DNA from: Paenibacillus amylolyticus
GTDB taxonomy: Bacteria > Bacillota > Bacilli > Paenibacillales > Paenibacillaceae
NCBI RefSeq assembly: GCF_029689945.1
Contig: NZ_CP121451.1
Span: forward strand, 496,001-560,000
Direction: 5' to 3'
DNA: 64,000 nt
In this document: positions 38,145-45,875 of the stretch, piece after piece
How positions within the stretch are numbered: position 1 is the stretch's first letter
How the letters are laid out: every line of letters starts with the position of its first letter
Position numbers and translations under genes: made by a program
The notes under the pieces: generated by a model
Database searches by the model: none
Told to the model about the DNA's origin: nothing
The model's input: the letters and a program-made list of their open reading frames with translations, nothing else

Positions 38145-39279
38145 ACTGCATCCTTTCCAGCGTTTCTTCCGCTATCTGCCTTGCATATTTATCCGGGTGA
38201 TTCACAGCCGTATCCCGTAGTTCTTCCAATCCCTGCGTGTACCGGGCCAGGGAATTTGCCGCTTCCTGTCTGATCTGAAATGCAGGATCACCCATCATTG
38301 CTTTCAGGCGAGGAATAAAAGCATCCGCATAAACGTTGCCCATTAGCTGGGCCACGGTCAATCGTTCAGAGCGCTGCCTTTCTTCACCGTGTTCATTCCA
38401 CACCAGCAATAGCTCTCTCAACAGGTCTTCATTCTCCCTGCCTACATGCGCCAGTGCCTGATAAGCATGGGTCCGCAGCAGCGCATCCTCTCCGAGTATC
38501 AGCTTCTCCAATAGAACAATAGCGCCATCTGTCTGGTCATCCCGAATACGAATGGCATGCACAACGTTAGACTGGACCTGATCAGGTGCATCCTTGAAAT
38601 GATCCTTCAGACGAGTCCAGGATGAATCGGTAAGCAACAGCAGAATCTGCAGAACCTGCGAATTGGACCATACACATTGCTCACGCATCAATTCCTTCAC
38701 GATTCTGAAATAGCCGGTTCTGGCATATATGCGCAAAATGATGAAGCGTTCAAGCGGCGTACAGGAGTTAACCCGTAGCATACCCTCTAACTTGGGCAGC
38801 AGCTCCACCATATGAAACTGTTCAATATATAACAATGTGTTAACTCGTTCGCTCCACTTTCCAGTCTTCAGAAGCGTCCGGTATGAGTTTCCAAAGACTT
38901 GCCAGGATAACAGACGAATGCGCAGAGTCTCCTGCTCTAACGGACCTTGAGCGAGCCGCTGTAATAACACATCCTGCAAAACGCTCTGTTGATCTCTGCT
39001 CATATTTAGTATGTCTACGCCAATTTCCCCATGGTCCAGGTAACGTTGTAGAAATGAACCTTCTGCCTGTAATTCCTGCATCCGTGTTGTCTTCACGGTA
39101 TCCCTGCGTCTGCCGTCATATTTCAACCATAAGATATAACTGTAGAATATTAGCAAAAGAATCAGTACACTTGCACATATGAGGCTAACCACATGTACCA
39201 GCCAATCCGTATTACTTGCAAGCCATCCTGTATGATTTGAACCGATGAGCTCGATGTACATCCATTGTTGTCCAATCAT
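38125..39279 (-). CDS. Membrane-anchored HEAT-repeat protein
   Basis: A 384-residue protein with one membrane helix (about residues 28-48) and a long alpha-helical cytosolic region of HEAT-like repeats, clearest near the C terminus (LRTHAYQALAHVGREN, FIPRLKAMMGDPAFQIRQEAANSLARY). It is probably a scaffold for the neighbouring glycosyltransferase. AAGGAG lies 9 bases before the ATG (MIGQQWMY); 21 upstream codons lack a ribosome site. First gene of the three-gene operon. Confidence 0.8.
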   Translation of the reverse strand: MIGQQWMYIELIGSNHTGWLASNTDWLVHVVSLICASVLILLLIFYSYILWLKYDGRRRDTVKTTRMQELQAEGSFLQRYLDHGEIGVDILNMSRDQQSVLQDVLLQRLAQGPLEQETLRIRLLSWQVFGNSYRTLLKTGKWSERVNTLLYIEQFHMVELLPKLEGMLRVNSCTPLERFIILRIYARTGYFRIVKELMREQCVWSNSQVLQILLLLTDSSWTRLKDHFKDAPDQVQSNVVHAIRIRDDQTDGAIVLLEKLILGEDALLRTHAYQALAHVGRENEDLLRELLLVWNEHGEERQRSERLTVAQLMGNVYADAFIPRLKAMMGDPAFQIRQEAANSLARYTQGLEELRDTAVNHPDKYARQIAEETLERMQYGRKMD

Positions 39280-39495
39280 TGATGATTTCTCCTTAATCGA
39301 ATAAACAGCCTTACAACGGGCACAATAATACAAAATTTTCAATTACAACCTGTGAATACATATTGGATATATGATACACTAAGCTTTCTATCGGCTTTCT
39401 GCGTTTGTGATATAATAGGAACTGAAAATTCCGGCAATTCATAGTGAATTCCGGATCTCCGGATAACATATTATTCCAGAAAGAGGGAGTTCTAC

Positions 39496-39981
39496 GTGGC
39501 TCAGATCAGTCCGTACTACCTGCAAATCGGAGCAACCGTGGGCATGCTCGTCATGGCACTGCTTGCCATCTTCATTCGTATGAAAGCCAGTCACAGACCG
39601 GTAACCATTCGCAAAATCCTTATTCCTCCGCTCGGCATGAGTACAGGATTTCTTATGTTTGTTGTTCCGGCAACACATGTACCTCTACTCTGGGCATTCA
39701 TTGCGTTTCTGGTGGGCTGGTTCCTTTTCTCGTATCCCCTTATTCGCAGCACACGGTTTGAACGAGTAGGGGAAGAGATTTTCGCCACGCGCTCCCGCAG
39801 CTTTGCTTTCATTCTGCTTGGATTGCTGGCCGTACGCTTAATTCTGCATGAAGTCATTCAGCGATATGTAAGCATTCCGCAAACAGGCGGACTATTCTTC
39901 CTGTTGGCCTTCGGCATGATTGTACGCTGGCGTGTATATATGTACAAACACTACAAAGAAGTGCTGGTTGCTGAACACTAG
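39496..39981 (+). CDS. ccdC: CcdC-family membrane protein (DUF1453)
   Basis: A 161-residue protein with four to five membrane helices, matching the Bacillus CcdC family linked to cytochrome c biogenesis (IRKILIPPLGMSTGFLMFV, LFSYPLIRSTRFE, RSRSFAFILLGLLAVRLILHE). It starts with GTG after AGAGGGAG. Its ccdA and thioredoxin partners are not in the window. Divergent from the HEAT-GT2 operon. Confidence 0.88.
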   Translation: MAQISPYYLQIGATVGMLVMALLAIFIRMKASHRPVTIRKILIPPLGMSTGFLMFVVPATHVPLLWAFIAFLVGWFLFSYPLIRSTRFERVGEEIFATRSRSFAFILLGLLAVRLILHEVIQRYVSIPQTGGLFFLLAFGMIVRWRVYMYKHYKEVLVAEH

Positions 39982-40015
39982 TTATCATAAGCAGCCCACG
40001 CACAGATCCACAGAT

Positions 40016-40063
40016 AAAAAGACACGTTCTGCTACACCATCGGTGTGAAGAACGTGTCTTTTC
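40016..40063. terminator. Terminator between ccdC and the convergent oxidoreductase
   Basis: AAAAAGACACGTTC and GAACGTGTCTTTT enclose an inner CACC/GGTG stem; it works in both directions. Confidence 0.88.
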
Positions 40064-40100
40064 TTTTTATCCCTTTATATAAAAGTAAAACATTCAATAT

Positions 40101-41114
40101 CTATTCAGGATCTGCAACCTTAACCAGCTGCTTGCCCAGGTTATCTCCCGAGAACAGACCCATGAATGCTTCCGGTGTCCGTTCGAACCCGTCCACAATG
40201 TTCTCTTCGTACTGGATGTGGCCTTCCTTGATCCATTTCGCCAACTTGGCGCGGCCTTCCTTGAAGGACTTGGTGTAGTCACCCAACAGAAACCCTTTCA
40301 TTAATGCTGTATTCGTTAACAGCAACGTCTGTGGACGCATCCCGATATCCGGCTTCTCCAGGTTATAAGACGAGATCTGACCGCATAACGGAATCCGGGC
40401 ATTCCGATTGATGTGGCGCAAGACTGCATCCGAGATGTCGCCGCCCACATTGTCGAAATAGACGTCCACACCATCCGGGCAAGCCCGTTCAATGGCCGCT
40501 GACATATCCTGCTCTTTCTTGTAGTTCAACACGACGTCGAAGCCCAGCTTTTCTTTCAGATATGCGCATTTCTCATCAGAGCCTGCAATACCCACCACGC
40601 GTGCTCCCACAATTTTGCCAATCTGACCTGCAATCATGCCTACCGCTCCGGCTGCTCCCGATACAACGACCGTTTCGCCGTCCTTCGGTTTGCCGATGTC
40701 CTCCATACCAAAATAAGCCGTCAGACCCGTCAGTCCCAACGCACCCAGGTAAGCCGTGATTGGTGCCTCTTCGGTATCAATCAGCGAAAGATCCGCCGTA
40801 TTCACCGCAGCATATTGCTGCCAGCCCCACATGCCGGATACGAGATCTCCTTTGCGCAGATTGGGTTCCGAGGATTCCACTACCTGCCCAATGGTTCCAC
40901 CCTTAATGACTTCATTCAACGCGTACGGTGCAGCATAGGATTTTGTATCTTTCATGCGGCCCCGCATGTACGGATCGACCGACAAATATAATGTACGTAC
41001 CAGGACTTGCCCAGCTTCCGGTTCAGGAAGAGGTGCATCAATGAAGTTGAAATTCTCTCTGGATGGGGCACCTTCGGGACGAGACGCAAGTACGATCTGT
41101 TTATTTACAGACAC
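40101..41114 (-). CDS. NADP-dependent MDR oxidoreductase (YfmJ/CurA-like)
   Basis: A 337-residue zinc-independent medium-chain reductase of the leukotriene-B4-dehydrogenase group, acting on alpha,beta-unsaturated carbonyls with NADPH. Motifs: LSVDPYMRGRM, the nucleotide site VVVSGAAGAVGMIAGQIGK, VGIAGSDEKCAYLKEKLGFDVVLNYK, and VDVYFDNVGG. GTG is used as start, with GGAGG 8 bases before it; the longer frame has no ribosome site. Monocistronic. Confidence 0.93.
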   Translation of the reverse strand: MSVNKQIVLASRPEGAPSRENFNFIDAPLPEPEAGQVLVRTLYLSVDPYMRGRMKDTKSYAAPYALNEVIKGGTIGQVVESSEPNLRKGDLVSGMWGWQQYAAVNTADLSLIDTEEAPITAYLGALGLTGLTAYFGMEDIGKPKDGETVVVSGAAGAVGMIAGQIGKIVGARVVGIAGSDEKCAYLKEKLGFDVVLNYKKEQDMSAAIERACPDGVDVYFDNVGGDISDAVLRHINRNARIPLCGQISSYNLEKPDIGMRPQTLLLTNTALMKGFLLGDYTKSFKEGRAKLAKWIKEGHIQYEENIVDGFERTPEAFMGLFSGDNLGKQLVKVADPE

Positions 41115-41288
41115 ACAAATTACCTCCTTGTTGCCAAGTGGACGCAAGGTTAACCCTTGTCAGCTGAGATCACTCACCACTGGCTCTGTGTTATCACTTC
41201 TTATTAGTTTAAACCGAAACAGGCGGATCACAAACGTGGACCGCCTTGAAATATGCTAATATCGTCACATTGTAGCTGTCGTTAGCTA

Positions 41289-42035
41289 TTATTGTGCTGT
41301 CAAAATCACAGGACCGTCTGCCGTGATCGCAATCGTATGTTCATACTGTGCAGACAGACTTCCATCCATGGTACGCGCAGTCCATCCATCCGAATCCAGC
41401 TTGCTGCGATACGTACCGATGTTCAGCATCGGTTCAATCGTAATAACCATGCCTTCCTTGAGACGTGGACCCCGATGTGGCGGACCATAGTGAGGGACTT
41501 GCGGTTCCTCATGCATCTTCTCGCCAATGCCGTGTCCGATAAACTCACGTACAACCGACAGACCCTCACCCTCTGCATAGACTTGAATGGCATTGGAGAT
41601 ATCTCCGATTCGGTTGCCTACTACGGCAAGTTCAATGCCTTTGTACAGAGAGTTCTTGGTTACATCCAGCAGATGCTGTGCTTCTGGAGTCACTTCACCT
41701 ACGGCATACGACCAGGCCGAATCGGCCAACCAGCCATTCAGATTAACCACCATGTCGATGGTCACGATATCGCCGTCTTTAAGTGCATATTTTCCCGGAA
41801 ATCCGTGACAGATCACATCATTAACCGACGCACATGTCGCATATTGGTATCCGTTGTACCCCTTTTGTTCCGGCGTAGCGCCATTTTTCTTCATAAAAGC
41901 CTCTGCAAACTGGTCAATCTCCTGTGTCGTAATGCCTGGACGAATCATCTTGGCAATTTCTCTATGGCATGCGGCGAGAATTTCTCCGGCTTTTTTCATA
42001 TATTCAATCTGTTCCTTGGTCTTCAATGTAATCAT
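41289..42035 (-). CDS. map: Methionine aminopeptidase, type I
   Basis: Removes the initiator methionine from new proteins; 248 residues. All five metal ligands are in place: Asp in TIDMVV, Asp in LADSAWSY, His in FIGHGIG, Glu in TIEPML and Glu in QYEHTI. An extra basic loop (HYGPPHRGPRL) is unremarkable. AGGAG precedes the ATG. It lies apart from the ribosomal operon, so it is likely a second, stand-alone MetAP (inference). Confidence 0.96.
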   Translation of the reverse strand: MITLKTKEQIEYMKKAGEILAACHREIAKMIRPGITTQEIDQFAEAFMKKNGATPEQKGYNGYQYATCASVNDVICHGFPGKYALKDGDIVTIDMVVNLNGWLADSAWSYAVGEVTPEAQHLLDVTKNSLYKGIELAVVGNRIGDISNAIQVYAEGEGLSVVREFIGHGIGEKMHEEPQVPHYGPPHRGPRLKEGMVITIEPMLNIGTYRSKLDSDGWTARTMDGSLSAQYEHTIAITADGPVILTAQ

Positions 42036-42242
42036 AACAACTACTCCTGTCCGTTAAAATCTTATCCTGTCCTCTATTGTAACGCTAAACGCGCAAAATA
42101 AAAAATTCCGTGCAATCAGCAACGTCCTATTATACGCCAAGCGCTTGTCCAATGAATACAAATATCCATGAAAAACTCGAAACCCCTTCGGATCTGGCCA
42201 CGTATATGGTTAAAACAGTTGAAGTCGAAAGGGTGAAAGCTC

Positions 42243-42452
42243 ATGTTCAAAAAAATGATCGGCAAACTACTCGATTCCAAATCTTCGTCTCACCGGAAAC
42301 GTTACAGCTCCTCGGACAGGCGCTCATATAAACGTCACAGCAGTTCCTCCGGCAAGCGTTCCTACAAGCGCTATTCTTCTTCGGATGTGAAATACCGGGA
42401 TAGCCGCAGTGGTTCGGGATATTACAAAAACAGAAAATACAGCTCCAGCTAA
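42243..42452 (+). CDS. Small Ser/Arg/Lys/Tyr-rich disordered peptide
   Basis: 69 residues. A short amphipathic N terminus (MFKKMIGKLLDSK) is followed by low-complexity repeats of the type SSS-x-KR-SYKR, ending YSSS. It is strongly basic and has no hydrophobic core. This composition resembles spore-coat proteins such as the CotG/CotB tails and other kinase substrates. GGGTGA lies about 10 bases before the ATG. The kinase gene converges on it from 130 bp away. Probably real because the repeat pattern is at the amino-acid level, but no family is recognised. Confidence 0.65.
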   Translation: MFKKMIGKLLDSKSSSHRKRYSSSDRRSYKRHSSSSGKRSYKRYSSSDVKYRDSRSGSGYYKNRKYSSS

Positions 42453-42536
42453 GCAACTTTCGCTCCTCCTGCTATTAAAGAGTACTTATCGGCCAGTTCA
42501 GTGTACGCGACCATATATCAATGATGTAACAAAAAC

Positions 42537-42583
42537 AAAGGGGTGTTCGCTAGCCTACACACGGCTAACAGAACACCCCTTTA
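42537..42583. terminator. Terminator between the Ser/Arg peptide and the kinase gene
   Basis: AAAGGGGTGTTC and GAACACCCCTTT around an inner TAGCC/GGCTA stem, between the convergent genes. Confidence 0.88.
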
Positions 42584-42585
42584 TT

Positions 42586-43419
42586 TCATCTTACCTTCAA
42601 CAACACACGCTCCATCTCTGCCACTAACTCCATCGCTCCGCCTTCATAACCCGGACGAAGTCCAAGAAGTCGTTCCAGCATCTGGTGCAATTCCGGCGTT
42701 AGCTTCAATTCCTCCTGCCAGCTGGCGGGTTCTCGGCCCTTCTCTGGCTCATAGGCGGAATACAGCATAAATAGAAGCAAGTGACCGATATCCTGGAGAT
42801 CATGATCCGGTGTAGCCGGTTCATCCTCAGGCTCAGGCACTTCACGCATACGTCGCTTCAGCTCCGGCAACAACGGCTCCCCCAAGCGTCTCGCCAGGCC
42901 AAAGTCAATCAGATGCACCATCCCTTCACGTAAAATAACATTAGGAATCCGTACATCGCCATGAATATATCCCTGCTCATGCACATAAGCCACCGGAGCC
43001 AGCAGTTGACCTGCCAATTCCAGACATTCCTGCTCCGTATATCGAAGACCCTGCTCAAATATGCAATCTTCAATGGTCTGTCCACGAATATACTCGGTAA
43101 CGATGTAACTTCGTCTACCGGATGTGAACACATTCAATAGATCAGGAATCGCTGGATGACGCAGATGTTTCATCACGTCCGCCTCCCGCTCCAGCAGGTT
43201 CACCGCGAGTCTTCCCTTGCTTGGCTTGGACTCCTTCAACGCCACTTCCCTGCCGCTCTGCTCATCTATACACAGGTATGTCAGCCCATAGCTCCCCATG
43301 CCCAGCAATTTCTGTATTGTGTAACGCTCAGCAAGGGTCGTCCCCTCACGCCGAGGACGGTCCATCCACAGTCCGAGCAATCTTTGCCAACTTCGTCGCA
43401 GCTCCACAGATCCTCCCAT
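42586..43419 (-). CDS. Hanks-type serine/threonine protein kinase
   Basis: 277 residues, soluble, essentially only the kinase domain. Gly loop LLGMGSYGLTYL, Lys in VALKES, Glu of helix C in EREADVMKHL, catalytic loop IHGDVRIPNV (HGD instead of HRD), and DFG in LIDFGLARRL. HGD with a short activation segment places it near the small Bacillus kinases YabT/YrzF rather than PrkC. No extracellular sensor. Neighbours are a disordered Ser/Arg peptide (a possible substrate) and a MerR-like coiled-coil gene. Confidence 0.9.
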   Translation of the reverse strand: MGGSVELRRSWQRLLGLWMDRPRREGTTLAERYTIQKLLGMGSYGLTYLCIDEQSGREVALKESKPSKGRLAVNLLEREADVMKHLRHPAIPDLLNVFTSGRRSYIVTEYIRGQTIEDCIFEQGLRYTEQECLELAGQLLAPVAYVHEQGYIHGDVRIPNVILREGMVHLIDFGLARRLGEPLLPELKRRMREVPEPEDEPATPDHDLQDIGHLLLFMLYSAYEPEKGREPASWQEELKLTPELHQMLERLLGLRPGYEGGAMELVAEMERVLLKVR

Positions 43420-43544
43420 GCCGGCTTTCCGATCTCATCCCGGTCCGGTTCCATACCGAGCAGTTCATCGCCAGTCTTCATGTTGTATGGAGCTTATTAT
43501 ATCAGGCCGATCATGCAAAATCACGACGGGCAATGCTCTGTTGC

Positions 43545-44230
43545 TCAAGCCTCCTTATGTTTCTTCGGCAGCAGTCCAAACAACATGCGCAGCGATGTTC
43601 CTTTGGGTTTGCGTTTTCTCCCTGAAAGCTTCGCAGATTGGTCACAAGTTCGCGATCTCGCTCTTCCTCCAGCTTCTCATTCATCCACTGGCGTTGTTTC
43701 TCCATCTGTTCCTGAAGAGCCATATGTGTCTCTGCTAGGTGTTGAAGTGTCAACTCCAGTTCATCAACCCGCTGTTGCAGCAGCTGTACCCGATCGTCCT
43801 GTTGCTGTTCTACAGCACCGTATGTTACCTCACTTACCAGTTGCCCCAGACCCTCATAGGATCTTAGATTCCCAATGGATTCCGTGCCCTCAGGATAGGC
43901 TGATGGCATGACTGTCGCTGCACATTCCGGTTCCGCCAGAGCTTCAATCCCCAGCACCGATACATCCACTTCACTTACCACTACAGGTACTTCTGGAGCC
44001 AATACAGTCACCACAGCATCAGCCAGGGGCAGATTATGCTCTCTGAGTTCGGTCATCAGACGTTCAATGCACTCGATGTCATCTGACTTGAACAGTCTGG
44101 ATTTGTTGGCGGAACGTTCGAACCGGTATCCCTGCTCTTCCAGTGCCGCCGCATATTTACGAAGAGTACTGGCACCTATGCCCAGGCTCTTGGCCGTTTC
44201 CGTCGTTGCTCCTGCTTCTTCAATCATCAT
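43545..44230 (-). CDS. MerR-like HTH plus coiled-coil protein (RacA/DUF3967-like, one frameshift)
   Basis: About 228 residues. N-terminal winged helix (TTETAKSLGIGASTLRKYAAALEEQGYRFER...RLFKSDDIECIERL), a linker, then a Gln/Glu-rich coiled coil from about 140 to 210. The frame breaks at the C-run 43620-43622; one more base gives a basic tail GRKRKPKGTSLRMLFGLLPKK in place of an implausible Cys-rich one. Proteins of this layout bind DNA and can attach it to membranes or the cell pole. GGGAGG sits before the chosen ATG. Function unproven. Confidence 0.75.
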
Positions 44231-44768
44231 TAATTCCCTCCCGGAATGAAGTCTTTTGGGAACCAATTCCATCATACCTTAGTGAGTTTATGAAATTGAT
44301 TCTTGGATAAAAACATCTTGGCTTCAGCGTTCCTTTTTGGAACTGTCATCGGATCGGGGCGACCTGTCTCATGGATCAAGTATGCTTATCTTTTGCTTGT
44401 CCGTATGTATTCGTCGGCTTCTCGGCAGATCCCTTTGACGGTTTTGTTCTGTTTCTGCGGATTCCTAAGAAGTTTTGTCAGGTATATGATCCGCACAAAT
44501 AACCCCCAATCCGACAACAGGCATGAATGCTGTCATGTCGAATGACACAGGTGCAAATGCCGTCAAATCCTATGATTATGAATTATTCATGTCAATTTTG
44601 TTAACTCCTTTACTCCAATACGCTCCCGCGATAGCGGATATCATTGCTGTACAGCTTTTCCATGTGTTATCTTATGTAACGTAGAAGTGCATTCCAGCAT
44701 AAAATAAAGGACTATACTTAACATAGAACGCGGCGGAAAATATCAATCTAATTGGGGGCTGAACGGCA
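44231..44768. other. Intergenic region before ldh
   Basis: About 500 bp. A TATACT box lies near 44714. No Rex-type operator or terminator is clearly seen, and the short ORFs lack ribosome sites. Confidence 0.4.
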
Positions 44769-45722
44769 GTGTTAGGCAAATCAGGTAAAGTAGCGGTGAT
44801 CGGTGCGGGTCTTGTCGGTTCAAGTTGTGCGTATTCCATGATTAATCAATCCATATGCAGGGAAATTATGATGGTCGACCGGACGTATGACCGTGCCGTA
44901 GCCCAGGCACTGGATTTTTCCCATTGTATGGACTTCACACATAACCGCACCAAAGTATATGCAGGCACGTACGCGGATTGCGGTAATATGGATGTCATCA
45001 TTCTGACTGCCGGGGCCAATCCCAAGCCAGGACAGACACGGCTGGATATTCTGGAGGAAGCGGAATCCATCGCCAAAGATATTGTGGTTCCGATCATGAA
45101 CAGTGGATTTAACGGGATTTTTGTCGTCGCTGCGAATCCGGTTGACATAGTAACTTATATGGTATGGAAATTATCCGGTCTTCCGCGTGAGCATGTTATC
45201 GGCACAGGAACGTCCATTGACTCTTCACGGCTCAAAACGCTGCTGTCTGAAGTCTTCTCCATCGATCCGCGCAGTGTGCATGGTTATGCTCTCGGGGAGC
45301 ATGGAGAATCCCAGTTCGTAGCCTGGTCACATGTGACCATCGGCGGCAAACCGATTCTGCACATTTTGGATCAGCACAAGGAGCGCTTCAAACATCTGGA
45401 TCTGGACGATATTGCACGCAAAACGAAAGATGCCGGCTGGGAAATCTTTACCCGCAAAGGCTCCACTCAATTCGGAATCGGCAATGCCCTCGCGCATATT
45501 ACCCGTTCAATTCTCAATGATGAACACAAGATCATCGCTGTATCGGCTATTCTCGATGGAGAGTATGAGCAGCACAACGTCTGCGTCGGTGTTCCTGCCA
45601 TTATCGGTGGAGGCGGCATTCAGGAGATTATCGAATTGCATCTGGATGAGGCGGAACGCCAGAAGTTCAATAACTCCTGTGAGATTCTATCCGGTAATAT
45701 CAATCGTCTGACTTTGGCATAA
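44769..45722 (+). CDS. ldh: L-lactate dehydrogenase
   Basis: Converts pyruvate and NADH to L-lactate; 317 residues. NAD loop [12 protein letters not shown], acceptor Asp in MMVDRTYD, substrate-binding loop [13 protein letters not shown], catalytic Asp in NPVDIVTY and His in LGEHGES. The Gln before TRL favours LDH over malate dehydrogenase. It starts with GTG after GGGGGCTG. Monocistronic with a strong terminator. Confidence 0.95.
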   Translation: MLGKSGKVAVIGAGLVGSSCAYSMINQSICREIMMVDRTYDRAVAQALDFSHCMDFTHNRTKVYAGTYADCGNMDVIILTAGANPKPGQTRLDILEEAESIAKDIVVPIMNSGFNGIFVVAANPVDIVTYMVWKLSGLPREHVIGTGTSIDSSRLKTLLSEVFSIDPRSVHGYALGEHGESQFVAWSHVTIGGKPILHILDQHKERFKHLDLDDIARKTKDAGWEIFTRKGSTQFGIGNALAHITRSILNDEHKIIAVSAILDGEYEQHNVCVGVPAIIGGGGIQEIIELHLDEAERQKFNNSCEILSGNINRLTLA

Positions 45723-45781
45723 CGCGTTCCATATCCAACTCTATTTCGTGTACTTCGGCTCAACTTCGAGCCCCTGTCAAC

Positions 45782-45831
45782 GCAAAGAAGCCAATAACAC
45801 TCCATCTGAGGAGAATTATTGGCTTCTTTGC
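45782..45831. terminator. Bidirectional terminator between ldh and the hybrid kinase
   Basis: GCAAAGAAGCCAATAA and TTATTGGCTTCTTTGC, a 16-bp perfect stem with A/T-rich flanks on both sides. Confidence 0.93.
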
Positions 45832-45875
45832 ATTTATTTATCACAGCTACATCGTTATCGTTAACAGGTCGTTAT

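Noticed and set aside
42120..42136. cre-like CcpA site (CAAGCGCTTG)
   Set aside because: Only the central core fits; flanking positions diverge and no carbon-metabolism gene follows.
42110..42331. 73-codon plus-strand ORF before the Ser/Arg peptide
   Set aside because: Weak GTG start without ribosome site, overlaps the better-supported peptide gene in another frame.
43156..43911. 251-codon plus-strand ORF
   Set aside because: Antisense to the kinase and MerR-like genes, which carry clear motifs on the minus strand.
44231..44768. Rex operator upstream of ldh
   Set aside because: No TTGTGA-n8-TCACAA-like palindrome could be found; only loose AT-rich matches.
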